Assembly (NCBI RefSeq): GCF_015461835.1 | Contig: NZ_JACOPX010000011.1 | Span: forward strand, 124,001-188,000 | DNA length: 64,000 nt | From: Pseudomonas neuropathica | GTDB lineage: Bacteria > Pseudomonadota > Gammaproteobacteria > Pseudomonadales > Pseudomonadaceae | Reading direction: 5' to 3' | Shown: positions 17,306 through 25,675 of the stretch, piece by piece | How the letters are laid out: the number at the start of each line of letters is the position of its first letter | How positions within the stretch are numbered: the first letter of the stretch is position 1 | Translations under genes and position numbers: made by a program | Notes under the pieces: model-generated | Told to the model about the DNA's origin: nothing | The model's input: the letters and a program-made list of their open reading frames with translations, nothing else | Databases searched by the model: none

Positions 17306-17863
17306 ATGAAGATTTCACGCGGTATTGCCTTGGCTTCACTGATGACCCTTGCGGCCAGCCCGGTGTTCGCCGGTTTCAGCCTCGACGACGTGACCAAGGC
17401 GGCTTCGAGCATGCAGGGCGGCAACGCTGCCACCGCCGCCGCGCCGACCTCGGAAACCGCCGGTCTGCTGCAAGCCGTCACCGGTCTGGGGGTTACCCCG
17501 CAGCAAGCCGTCGGCGGCACCAGCGCCATGCTTGGCTTGGCCAAGAACCAGTTGAGCAGCACCGATTATTCACAGTTGGCCAAAGAAGTACCGGGCATCG
17601 ACAAGCTGTCGGGCGGTGGCGGCAACCTCACGGCGCTGAGCGGCTTGTTGGGCTCGTCGGGCAAGTCAGCCGGACTCGAAAACGCGCTGGGCAACGTCAA
17701 GGACACCAATGACCTGAACAATGCCTTCGGCGCGCTGGGCATGGACAGTGGCATGGTTGGCCAGTTTGCCCCGGTGCTGCTCAAGTACTTGGGTGATCAG
17801 GGCGTCGGCGGCCCGCTGCTGCAAAGCCTCGGCAGCATCTGGGGCGCCGGCACCGGTAGCTGA
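17306..17863 (+). CDS. DUF2780 exported protein (VcgC/VcgE-like)
   Basis: A 185-residue protein with a clear signal peptide (MKISRGIALASLMTLAASPVFA, residues 1-22). The mature part is Gly/Ala/Ser-rich and helical, with QAVTGLGVTPQQAVGG and the C-terminal LLQSLGSIWG typical of DUF2780. Function is unknown. It is divergent from the ECF sigma gene and preceded by a GGAAC-N17-GTCAAA candidate promoter. It converges on the acyltransferase gene with almost no spacer. Confidence 0.87.
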   Translation: MKISRGIALASLMTLAASPVFAGFSLDDVTKAASSMQGGNAATAAAPTSETAGLLQAVTGLGVTPQQAVGGTSAMLGLAKNQLSSTDYSQLAKEVPGIDKLSGGGGNLTALSGLLGSSGKSAGLENALGNVKDTNDLNNAFGALGMDSGMVGQFAPVLLKYLGDQGVGGPLLQSLGSIWGAGTGS

Positions 17864-17864
17864 T

Positions 17865-18752
17865 TCAGCCGCGTTCGCCGCGCAGTTCGGCGATGCGCTG
17901 ATCCTTCTCGTTCCAGAGCTGGTTGACCCAGCTCTGGACCGTCTGGCGAAACGCCGGATCATTCTCGTAATCGCCCTGCCACAGCGCCGGGTCGAGTTCG
18001 CGGGTCTTGATATCGATGATCACCCGCGGCACGTTGCCGCTGATCAAATCCCAGAAGCCCGGGATGTTCGCCTGTGGATAAACCACGGTGACGTCGAGAA
18101 TTGCATCCAGCTGTTCACCCATCGCCGCCAATACAAACGCCACGCCGCCGGCCTTGGGCTTGAGCAAGTGCTTGAACGGTGATTGCTGCTGGGCGCTTTT
18201 TGCCGCGGTGTAGCGGGTGCCTTCCAGATAATTCACCACGGTCACTGGCTGACGCTTGAACAGCTCGCAGGCCTGTTTGGTGATTTCCAGATCCTTGCCG
18301 GCCAGCTCCGGATGTTTTGCCAGAAATGCCTTGGTGTAGCGTTTCATGAACGGGTAATCCAGCGCCCACCACGCCAGTCCGAGAAACGGCACCCAGATCA
18401 GTTCTTTCTTGAGGAAGAATTTGAAGAACGGCGTGCGGCGGTTGAGGGTCTGGATCAGCGCCGGAATGTCGACCCACGACTGGTGGTTACTGACCACCAG
18501 ATACGAAGTGTCACTGCGCAGATTCTCGCCGCCGCGAATGTCCCATTGGGTGGGGATGCACAGGCGGAAAATCAGCTTGTCGATCTCGGCCCAGGTCTCG
18601 GCGATCCACATCACCGCCCACGAGGCGTAATCGCGCCAGCGGCCTGGTGCGATCAGTTTGAGCAGAGCAAATACCAGCAACGGCCCGATCAGGATCAGGG
18701 TGTTGAGCAACAGCAGCAGGGTGACGAAACAGCCGGTGAGCAGGCGGCGCAT
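17865..18752 (-). CDS. Membrane acyltransferase (PlsC/YihG family)
   Basis: A 295-residue 1-acyl-glycerol-3-phosphate acyltransferase-like protein. The N-terminal TM segment (CFVTLLLLLNTLILIGPLLV) precedes the catalytic NHQSWVDIP (HxxxxD) motif, and EGTRYT supplies the glycerophosphate-binding block. It most resembles the E. coli YihG group, for which acylation of lysophospholipid is the expected chemistry. Start ATG at 18752 has GAG upstream; the longer frame runs into a REPIN. Confidence 0.87.
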   Translation of the reverse strand: MRRLLTGCFVTLLLLLNTLILIGPLLVFALLKLIAPGRWRDYASWAVMWIAETWAEIDKLIFRLCIPTQWDIRGGENLRSDTSYLVVSNHQSWVDIPALIQTLNRRTPFFKFFLKKELIWVPFLGLAWWALDYPFMKRYTKAFLAKHPELAGKDLEITKQACELFKRQPVTVVNYLEGTRYTAAKSAQQQSPFKHLLKPKAGGVAFVLAAMGEQLDAILDVTVVYPQANIPGFWDLISGNVPRVIIDIKTRELDPALWQGDYENDPAFRQTVQSWVNQLWNEKDQRIAELRGERG

Positions 18753-18880
18753 AAGCAACTCTTTGCAAACGGATGGGCGCGCCATGATAAGCAGCTTCGC
18801 GCGACAGGCCAAATCGGTGGTGACGAATGTTTCACTTTTGGGCCGGTATGCTTTGCTCAAGCGTTGTGCTGAATGTGCTG

Positions 18881-18980
18881 GCCTCTTCGCGAGCAAGCTC
18901 GCTCCCACAGTGTATTCAGGTGTACTCAGGATGAGTGTTCGACATAAATCCCTGTGGGAGCGAGCTTGCTCGCGAAGCGA
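18881..18980. repeat. REPIN, family B
   Basis: Inverted GCGAGCAAGCTCGCTCCCAC units about 45 bp apart, between the divergent acyltransferase and retropepsin-like genes. Confidence 0.87.
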
Positions 18981-19058
18981 TTTCATGGCGAACGAATTAC
19001 TTACTGGGTGTCTAAAATCTCGCGTCTGCCGCCCTCATTTTCCAAGGAAGCCCCTTAC

Positions 19059-19562
19059 GTGAAATCCCTCCTTGCACTGTTTGCCCTCGTCGCCCTGCCG
19101 GTCATGGCCGCCGAGCCGACCCTGTACGGGCGCTATGAATACATCGCGCTGCCGGAAATCGGTGGTGAAGTGCTCAAGGCCAAGATGGACACTGGCGCGC
19201 TGACCGCTTCGCTGTCGGCCAAGGACATCGAGACCTTCACCCGTGATGGCGACGAATGGGTACGTTTCCGCCTCGGCACCAAAGACGCCAGCAACAAAGT
19301 CTACGAACACAAGGTCGCGCGGATCAGCAAGATCAAGAGCCGTTCGGATGAAGAGGACGAGGGCGAAAGCACCGAAGTCGCCAAGCGCCCGGTGGTCGAT
19401 CTGGAGCTGTGCCTGGGCGACGTCAAGCGTACCGTTGAGGTCAACCTGACCGACCGCAGCAACTTCAACTACCCGCTGCTGATCGGTGCCAAAGCCTTGC
19501 GCGAGTTCGGCGCGGCGGTGAACCCGGCGCGGCGCTTCACGGCGGACAAGCCGGACTGCTGA
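19059..19562 (+). CDS. Retropepsin-like protease of the RimB/Zn_protease family (PF05618 type), exported
   Basis: A 167-residue protein with a signal peptide (VKSLLALFALVALPVMAAEP, initiated at GTG 19059, AAGGAAG upstream). The mature domain holds the aspartic-protease-like MDTGALTAS motif and ends FGAAVNPARRF, matching the group annotated as ATP-dependent zinc protease (RimB/OPRTase-like retropepsins). The DTGA motif suggests an aspartyl rather than zinc active site. It immediately precedes creBCD; a periplasmic role is likely from the signal peptide. Confidence 0.85.
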   Translation: MKSLLALFALVALPVMAAEPTLYGRYEYIALPEIGGEVLKAKMDTGALTASLSAKDIETFTRDGDEWVRFRLGTKDASNKVYEHKVARISKIKSRSDEEDEGESTEVAKRPVVDLELCLGDVKRTVEVNLTDRSNFNYPLLIGAKALREFGAAVNPARRFTADKPDC

Positions 19563-19635
19563 GCCAAGTGGTCTCATTGACGTAACGTCAGGCTTGGGGC
19601 ACCGTTCGCGCACCTAACCCACGGGCTCGGACGCC

Positions 19636-20316
19636 ATGCCTCATATCCTGATTGTCGAAGACGAAGCGGCGATTGCCGACACGCTGATTTTTGCCTTGCA
19701 GGGCGAGGGCTTCACCACCATGTGGTTGAACCTCGGCGCGGCGGCGCTGGAGCATCAGCGGCAGACGCCGGCCGATCTGATCATCCTCGACATCGGCCTG
19801 CCGGACATCAGCGGCTTCGAGACCTGCAAACAGCTACGTCGCTTCAGCGACGTGCCGGTGCTGTTCCTCAGCGCCCGCGATGCCGAGATTGATCGCGTGG
19901 TGGGCCTGGAGATCGGCGCCGACGACTACGTGGTCAAGCCGTTCAGCCCTCGAGAGGTGGCAGCGCGGGTCAAGGCTATTCTCAAACGCATGGCGCCGCG
20001 TCCGGCGATTGAAGCCACTTCCGCGCTGTTCCGTGTCGATCCGGAACGGATTCAAATCATTTATCGCGGCCAGACGTTAAGCCTGACCCGCCATGAATTC
20101 CGCCTGTTGCAATGCCTGCTCGAACAACCCGAGCGGGTCTTCAGTCGCGAACAACTGCTTGATGCTTTGGGCGTCGCTGCCGACGCCGGCTACGAGCGCA
20201 GCATCGATAGCCACATCAAAAGCGTGCGCGCCAAACTGCGTCTGGTGCGGGCCGACGCCGAGCCGATCCAGACCCATCGCGGTCTCGGTTACAGCTACAG
20301 CCCGGGGCACAGCTGA
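19636..20316 (+). CDS. creB: Response regulator CreB
   Basis: A 226-residue OmpR-type regulator. The receiver domain has the phospho-acceptor Asp52 in IILDIGLP and the switch lysine in DDYVVKPFSPRE; the C-terminal winged helix includes YERSIDSHIKSVRAKL. CreBC controls creD and, in pseudomonads, links peptidoglycan disturbance to beta-lactam response. It is followed directly by creC (one-base overlap) and then creD, which fixes the identity. Confidence 0.93.
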   Translation: MPHILIVEDEAAIADTLIFALQGEGFTTMWLNLGAAALEHQRQTPADLIILDIGLPDISGFETCKQLRRFSDVPVLFLSARDAEIDRVVGLEIGADDYVVKPFSPREVAARVKAILKRMAPRPAIEATSALFRVDPERIQIIYRGQTLSLTRHEFRLLQCLLEQPERVFSREQLLDALGVAADAGYERSIDSHIKSVRAKLRLVRADAEPIQTHRGLGYSYSPGHS

Positions 20317-21734
20317 TGTCGCTGGGGCTGCGGATCTTTCTGGTGTATGTGCTGTTTGTCGGCCTCACCGGGTACTTTGTGCTCAACACGGTGATGGAAG
20401 AAATCCGCCCCGGCGTGCGCCAGTCCACCGAAGAAACCCTGGTCGATACCGCCAACCTGATGGCAGAAATCCTCCGTGATGATTTCAAGGCCGGCACCCT
20501 TAGCGAGAACCGCTGGCCCGAGTTGCTGCGCGCCTATGGCGAGCGCCAGCCGCAAGCAACCATTTGGGGCTTGCCGAAAAACCAGGTCAACCACCGCATC
20601 TACGTCACCGACGCCGAGGGCATTGTGGTGCTCGATTCCAGTGGCGTGGCCGTGGGTCAGGACTACTCGCGCTGGAACGATGTCTTCCTGACCTTGCGTG
20701 GCGAGTACGGTGCGCGTTCGAGCCGCAGTGATCCGGATGACGCCAGCTCGTCAGTGATGCACGTCGGCGCGCCGATCCGTGACAACGGCAAGATCATCGG
20801 CGTGGTCACCGTGGCCAAGCCCAACAGCTCCTTGCAACCTTATGTTGATCGCACCGAACGGCGCTTGCTGTTTTACGGTGCCGGTTTGATTGGCCTCGGT
20901 CTGCTGTTCGGTGCTTTGTTGTCATGGTGGTTGAGCCGTGCGCTGCACCGTCTGACCGGTTATGCCCAAGCCGTGAGTGAGGGCCGGCGGGTGGAAGTGC
21001 CGCATTACCGGGGTGGTGAACTGGAACAACTGGCTACCGCCGTGGAGCAGATGCGCACGCAACTGGAAGGCAAGGCCTACGTCGAGCGCTATGTGCACAC
21101 GCTGACCCATGAACTGAAAAGTCCGCTGGCGGCGATTCGTGGTGCGGCGGAGTTGCTGCAAGGGGATATGTCGCCGGTTCAGCGCCTGCGCTTTGTCGGC
21201 AACATCGACAGCGAAAGTGCGCGGATGCAGCAGTTGATCGAGCGGTTGTTGAATCTGGCTCAGGTCGAGCAACGTCAGGGCCTTGAAGAGCGGGTCGCCG
21301 TGCCGTTGGCGGCGCTGGTTGATCAGTTGTTGCAGGGGCAGGCAGCGCGAATTGAAGGCAAACAGTTGCGCATCGAACAAACGATTGCCGCAGATCTGCT
21401 GTTGATTGGCGAGCCGTTTCTGTTGCGTCAGGCGCTGGGCAACTTGCTGGAGAATGCGCTGGATTTCACCCTGGTTGAGGGGTTGCTGCGGTTCAGCGCC
21501 GAGCGGGTTGGCGAGCAAATCGAATGTCGATTGTTCAATGAGACGGCGCCGATTCCCGATTACGCCTTGCCGCGACTGACTGAGCGTTTCTACTCGTTGC
21601 CGCGACCGGACAGTGGGCGGAAAAGCACGGGGCTGGGGCTTAACTTCGTCGAAGAGGTGGTCAAGTTGCATGGTGGGTCGATGCAGATTCGTAATGTCGA
21701 GAACGGTGTTGAGGTGACATTGCGCCTGCCTTGA
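20316..21734 (+). CDS. creC: Sensor histidine kinase CreC
   Basis: A 472-residue inner-membrane kinase. TM1 spans residues 5-25, a periplasmic sensor domain follows (about 26-183), TM2 is about 185-205, and then come HAMP, the H-box THELKSPLAAIRG (His265) and the ATPase domain with NLLENALDF and STGLGLNFVEEV. It phosphorylates CreB. It begins inside the creB stop (TGATG). Confidence 0.93.
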   Translation: MSLGLRIFLVYVLFVGLTGYFVLNTVMEEIRPGVRQSTEETLVDTANLMAEILRDDFKAGTLSENRWPELLRAYGERQPQATIWGLPKNQVNHRIYVTDAEGIVVLDSSGVAVGQDYSRWNDVFLTLRGEYGARSSRSDPDDASSSVMHVGAPIRDNGKIIGVVTVAKPNSSLQPYVDRTERRLLFYGAGLIGLGLLFGALLSWWLSRALHRLTGYAQAVSEGRRVEVPHYRGGELEQLATAVEQMRTQLEGKAYVERYVHTLTHELKSPLAAIRGAAELLQGDMSPVQRLRFVGNIDSESARMQQLIERLLNLAQVEQRQGLEERVAVPLAALVDQLLQGQAARIEGKQLRIEQTIAADLLLIGEPFLLRQALGNLLENALDFTLVEGLLRFSAERVGEQIECRLFNETAPIPDYALPRLTERFYSLPRPDSGRKSTGLGLNFVEEVVKLHGGSMQIRNVENGVEVTLRLP

Positions 21735-21739
21735 TTCCG

Positions 21740-21820
21740 TCAAAAGATCGCAGCCTTCGGCAGCTCCTACATAGGGTTGCGTACACCTGTAGGAGCTGCC
21801 GAAGGCTGCGATCTTTTGAT
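21740..21820. repeat. REPIN, family A
   Basis: Inverted GCAGCCTTCGGCAGCTCCTAC units in the creC-creD gap, just upstream of the CreB-type tag array. It separates creD from its regulators. Confidence 0.87.
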
Positions 21821-21823
21821 CTT

Positions 21824-21861
21824 TCCACACAATCTCCACATTCCCCCCACATTCCCCCCAT
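21824..21861 (+). promoter_or_regulatory. Cre-tag-like tandem repeat upstream of creD
   Basis: TCCAC-N6-TCCAC-N6-CCCAC-N6-CCCAT, four half-sites on an exact 11 bp period, about 45-80 bp before creD. The CreB (BlrA) tag known from E. coli and Aeromonas is TTCAC-N6-TTCAC, so each half-site here differs at one or two positions. Placement before the canonical CreB target supports a CreB role. Confidence 0.5.
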
Positions 21862-21903
21862 ACAGCACCAGCAGACTCTGCCCATCCAAACAGGGAGAGT
21901 CCC

Positions 21904-23274
21904 ATGAACAAGAATCTGACGATAAAGCTCGGCGCCATCGCCCTGCTGATCCTGCTGTTGCTGATCCCGCTGCTGATGATCGACGGCGTCATCGACGAGC
22001 GCCAACAGCTGCGCGACGGTGTGCTCGAAGACATTGCCCGCAGCTCCAGCTACAGCCAGCAACTGAGCGGCCCGGTGATGGTGGTGCCGTATCGCAAAGT
22101 GATTCACAACTGGAAAACCAACGATAAAACCAACCAGCGTTACGACGAGCCAAGCGAAGAGCGCGGCCGTTTGTACTTCCTGCCGGAGCGTTTCGAACTC
22201 GACGGCCAAGTGCAAACCGAACTGCGTGCACGAGGCATTTATGAAGCACGGTTGTTCCACGCCGATAACCGAATCAACGGCCATTTCTCATTGCCGGCGC
22301 AATTGGGCATCAAGGAAGACTTCAGCGACTACCAGTTCGATGCACCGTTTCTCGCGGTCGGTATCAGCGATATTCGCGGTATCGAAAATGCGCTGAAACT
22401 CGAGCTCGATGGCCAGCGCCTCGATTTCGTTCCGGGTACGCAAGTCGGTTGGCTCGGTGAAGGTGTGCGGGTCACGCTGCCGTTGCTCGACACCAGTAAA
22501 ACCACGGAACTGAGCTTCGGCTTCGACCTGCGTCTGCAAGGCACCGGTTCATTGCAGGTGCTGCCGGTGGGCAAGAGCAGCAGCGTCAGCCTCACCGCCA
22601 ACTGGCCGCATCCAAGCTTTGTCGGCAACTTCCTGCCGGGCAAACGTGAAATCAATGATCAAGGCTTCAGCGCCGATTGGCAGACCACGTTTTTCTCCAC
22701 CAACCTGCAAGACGCCATGAGCCGTTGCGTGAGCAGCAATGATTGCGAGGCGTTTAATGGTCGCAGCTTCGGTGTGAGCTTCATCGATCCGGTGGATCAG
22801 TACCTGAAGAGTGACCGGGCGATCAAATATGCGCTGCTGTTCATTGTCCTGACGTTCGCCGGTTTCTTCCTCTTCGAAGTACTCAAGAGCCTGGCCGTAC
22901 ACCCGGTGCAATACGCGCTGGTTGGTGTGGCGCTGGCGTTCTTCTATCTGTTGTTGCTGTCGCTGTCGGAGCACATTGGTTTTGCCCTGGCATATTTGCT
23001 GTCGGCCAGTGCCTGTGTGGTGTTGATCGGGTTTTATGTCTGCCATGTGCTACGCAGTGTGCGTCACGGCTTGAGTTTTTCGGCAGGGCTGGCGGCGTTG
23101 TATGGCCTGCTCTATGGCTTGCTGAGCGCTGAGGATTACGCGTTGTTGATGGGCTCGTTGTTGCTGTTCGGTCTGCTCGGTGTGTTCATGGTGCTGACGC
23201 GCAAACTGGATTGGTACGGGATTGGGCAGAAGCCGGGCAAGCCGTTGGAGTTTGATGTGGGGGCGATGCAATGA
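21904..23274 (+). CDS. creD: Inner-membrane protein CreD
   Basis: A 456-residue inner membrane protein. One N-terminal TM helix (residues 5-30) is followed by a large periplasmic domain (VMVVPYRKV... family block near 55), then five to six TM helices from about residue 300 to 440. The length and layout are those of CreD, the main CreBC target, linked to envelope integrity and beta-lactam tolerance. GGGAG precedes the ATG. A REPIN and a Cre-tag-like array separate it from creC, so it probably has its own promoter. Confidence 0.93.
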   Translation: MNKNLTIKLGAIALLILLLLIPLLMIDGVIDERQQLRDGVLEDIARSSSYSQQLSGPVMVVPYRKVIHNWKTNDKTNQRYDEPSEERGRLYFLPERFELDGQVQTELRARGIYEARLFHADNRINGHFSLPAQLGIKEDFSDYQFDAPFLAVGISDIRGIENALKLELDGQRLDFVPGTQVGWLGEGVRVTLPLLDTSKTTELSFGFDLRLQGTGSLQVLPVGKSSSVSLTANWPHPSFVGNFLPGKREINDQGFSADWQTTFFSTNLQDAMSRCVSSNDCEAFNGRSFGVSFIDPVDQYLKSDRAIKYALLFIVLTFAGFFLFEVLKSLAVHPVQYALVGVALAFFYLLLLSLSEHIGFALAYLLSASACVVLIGFYVCHVLRSVRHGLSFSAGLAALYGLLYGLLSAEDYALLMGSLLLFGLLGVFMVLTRKLDWYGIGQKPGKPLEFDVGAMQ

Positions 23275-23366
23275 GCCGGTCGCTGGGCTTGCGTGAGGAT
23301 CAGTGCTGGAAGGATGAGTTGGTGACGCGGATTATCGGGTTTTTGCCTGTGGAACCGAGGTGGTGC

Positions 23367-23464
23367 ATTCGCGAGCAGGCTCGCTCCCACAGGATGGGTG
23401 TTGGAACAGAGATTTCTGCCATGCCCAAAAACAATGTGGGGGCGAGCCTGCTCGCGAAGAGGCC
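23367..23464. repeat. REPIN, family B
   Basis: Inverted GCGAGCAGGCTCGCTCCCAC units about 55 bp apart, between the convergent creD and GST genes. The 71-codon open frame across it is repeat-derived. Confidence 0.86.
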
Positions 23465-23482
23465 GGAACAGGCGCCGCCGAT

Positions 23483-24112
23483 TTAAGGCTTGGGCATCGT
23501 GGCGATCATGGAAGGTCGCTGACTCACTTCAAAGAACCAGTTGGCCAATTGCGGGTTGGCATCACGCCAGCCCAGGTCCGGGAAGCGCAAATCGAGATAT
23601 CCCAAGGCACACGCCACGCTGATGGCGGCCACATCGAAATGGCTGGTCAGCTCGGCAATCGCATCGGTTTCCAGTACAGCGAGGGCGCGGCGGATCTTGT
23701 CGCGCTGGGCTTCGAGCCATTCGTCCCAATGCTTTTCCGGCGCGCGCAGGACCATTTCATAACGCACCATCACCGACGCATCCATGATCCCGTCGGCCAT
23801 CGAGGCCAGGGTCAGACGCCGCCAGCGGGCCGCGCCTTCGCGCGGGATCAGCGGATTGCCGACGTGTTGTTGATCGAGGTATTCGAGGATCACACGGCTG
23901 TCATGGATGACGTTGCCATCGGCCAGGCGCAGGGCGGGGATCTTGCCCAGCGGGTTGTCGACATTGAGCTCGGCGCTCGGACTGACCGGGCTGAGCACGC
24001 AGTCTTGCAGGGCGACGCGATCCTGCTGACCGGTTTCGTGCAGCAATACCATCACTTTGCGCACGAACGGGGAGAGCGTGTTGTGGTACAGGGTCATGCT
24101 GGGGGCGGACAT
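23483..24112 (-). CDS. Glutathione S-transferase family protein
   Basis: A 209-residue GST. The N-terminal thioredoxin-like domain starts MTLYHNTLSPFVRKVMVLL, with the glutathione-contacting NPLGKIPAL and the DSRVILEYL segment; a helical C-terminal domain follows. Start ATG at 24112 (MSAPSMTLYHN) has GAGG seven bases upstream; the in-frame TTG two codons earlier is less likely. Substrate unknown. A GST at this position beside cre and fiu genes is conserved with P. aeruginosa. Confidence 0.88.
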   Translation of the reverse strand: MSAPSMTLYHNTLSPFVRKVMVLLHETGQQDRVALQDCVLSPVSPSAELNVDNPLGKIPALRLADGNVIHDSRVILEYLDQQHVGNPLIPREGAARWRRLTLASMADGIMDASVMVRYEMVLRAPEKHWDEWLEAQRDKIRRALAVLETDAIAELTSHFDVAAISVACALGYLDLRFPDLGWRDANPQLANWFFEVSQRPSMIATMPKP

Positions 24113-24199
24113 TGGCAAACCTCGGTGATCGTCGAAGAGCAGGAGGTTAGCCTAGCCAGATGCGGCGAGGCTGGCGAGGAATTGATGGTGTATTCACTG

Positions 24200-24275
24200 T
24201 CGCCTTCGCGAGCAAGCTCGCTCCCACAGGGGAACGCATTTCAAATGTGGGAGCGAGCTTGCTCGCGAAGGGGCC
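24200..24275. repeat. REPIN, family B
   Basis: Inverted GCGAGCAAGCTCGCTCCCAC units close together between the GST gene and the small membrane protein gene. Confidence 0.87.
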
Positions 24276-24294
24276 ATCTCAGGCAATGCAAATA

Positions 24295-24474
24295 TTACCT
24301 GCGCAGCAACAATCCCCTGATCGCCAGAACGGCCGGCACACCCAACCCAACCCAGCTCAACGCATCCCAAATCCCATCCCCCAGCAACGCCGCAAACAAC
24401 CCCGCCGCACTGAGCAGCGCAATCACGATCGGCGTGCTGAACACCTTCCAGAAATTCGACTGACGCGGCTTCAT
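24295..24474 (-). CDS. Small membrane protein at the end of the siderophore-receptor locus
   Basis: A 59-residue peptide (MKPRQSNFWKVFSTP...) with two hydrophobic segments (about residues 16-32 and 36-54) and a basic end (LLLRR). Its ATG overlaps the stop of the upstream PepSY gene by four bases, so it is translationally coupled. This supports it as a real gene despite its size. It is probably an accessory of the PepSY membrane protein; function not known. Confidence 0.75.
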   Translation of the reverse strand: MKPRQSNFWKVFSTPIVIALLSAAGLFAALLGDGIWDALSWVGLGVPAVLAIRGLLLRR

Positions 24475-25601
24475 GCAGACGCCTCCGCCGTTTCCAGCAC
24501 AGGCCTGGCCGCTGTGCGCCGCACCACCCACAGATACACACCGCTGCCGAGCACAATGATCGTCAGCACATCAAGCGTGGCCCAGAGAATCTTCATCGGC
24601 ATGCCGCCGTAATCACCGAAGTGCAGCGGCTGCGACATGCCCATGGCGTCCATGTACCAGGGCCGTTCGGCCACGGCGGTGACCTGCAGCGTGGTCGCAT
24701 CGATCAGCACCGGCGTCAGCAGATGCGAGGTCAGGTGCGTGCCGCCCTTCATGAACACCGAGTAATGGTGTTCGCTGGAAAAGCGTGTGCCGGGAAAGGC
24801 AATGAAATCAGGTTTCATCTCCGGTGCCACTTCAGCAGCGATGTCGAGCAAACGCGTGGCCGGCGCCAAGTGGGTCAGCGGTGGCGCATCGCGGTACGGT
24901 TCGATCAGCGCAGTCAATGCATCGTTGCGCCAGGCCGCGATCAACAGGTCGGCGCAGGCGCTGATCACACCGGTCACGCCGACGACCAGCGCCCAGGTCA
25001 GGGTGACGACACCGATCAGGTTGTGCAGGTCGAGCCAGCGCAATCTTGTCGACTTGTCCTGGCGCACGGTGCCGAACTTCAAGCGGCGCATGAACGGCAG
25101 GTACAACACTGTCCCGGATACGATGGCCACGACAAACAGCAGCCCCATGAACGCCAGCAGCAACTTGCCCGGCAGCCCGGCGAACATGTCGACATGCAGT
25201 CGCAGGATGAACAGCATCAAGCCGCCATTGGCCGAAGGCGTTTCCAGCGCTTCCCCGGTTCGCGCATCGAGCATGAACGTGTGCGAGGAATTCGGTTCGG
25301 TGCCAGCGGTTTTCGCCATGATCGTCAGCACGGCGTTCGGCTCATCGTCGTCGAAACCGAAGTACTGCACGACGTCATCGGGGCGATGCTTTTCGGCGGC
25401 CTCAACCAGTTGCGCCAGATTCAATCGAGGCGTGTCGGCGGGCATCTCGCGCACTTCGGGAGCGTCGCCGAGCAGGTGCTCGATCTCGTGATGAAAGATC
25501 AGCGGCAAACCGGTCAGTGCCAGCATCAGCAAAAACACGGTGCAGACCAGGCTGGTCCAGGTGTGGATGAACGACCAGCGGCGGATTGTTTTACTTTTCA
25601 T
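24471..25601 (-). CDS. PepSY-associated TM helix protein (siderophore locus)
   Basis: A 376-residue polytopic protein. TM1 is at residues 15-35 (SFIHTWTSLVCTVFLLML), a PepSY-like periplasmic region follows, further TM helices fall near 135-160, 185-210 and 330-350, and membrane-flanking histidines (HTW, FHHE, DLHNL) are typical. Relatives beside TonB receptors are thought to reduce Fe(III)-siderophores in or near the inner membrane. ATG at 25601 has AAGG upstream. It lies 75 bp after fiuA and overlaps the 59-residue gene that follows. Confidence 0.86.
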   Translation of the reverse strand: MKSKTIRRWSFIHTWTSLVCTVFLLMLALTGLPLIFHHEIEHLLGDAPEVREMPADTPRLNLAQLVEAAEKHRPDDVVQYFGFDDDEPNAVLTIMAKTAGTEPNSSHTFMLDARTGEALETPSANGGLMLFILRLHVDMFAGLPGKLLLAFMGLLFVVAIVSGTVLYLPFMRRLKFGTVRQDKSTRLRWLDLHNLIGVVTLTWALVVGVTGVISACADLLIAAWRNDALTALIEPYRDAPPLTHLAPATRLLDIAAEVAPEMKPDFIAFPGTRFSSEHHYSVFMKGGTHLTSHLLTPVLIDATTLQVTAVAERPWYMDAMGMSQPLHFGDYGGMPMKILWATLDVLTIIVLGSGVYLWVVRRTAARPVLETAEASA

Positions 25602-25675
25602 TTCATGACCTTCAAAAACACCAAAGCCGTCCCCGAGGGACGGCCTGGTCACAGGGCCTGTTTCAGCTCAAGCGC

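Noticed and set aside
23271..23486. 71-codon frame after creD
   Set aside because: Most of it is translated REPIN (EQARSH and GASLLAKR are typical REP readings).
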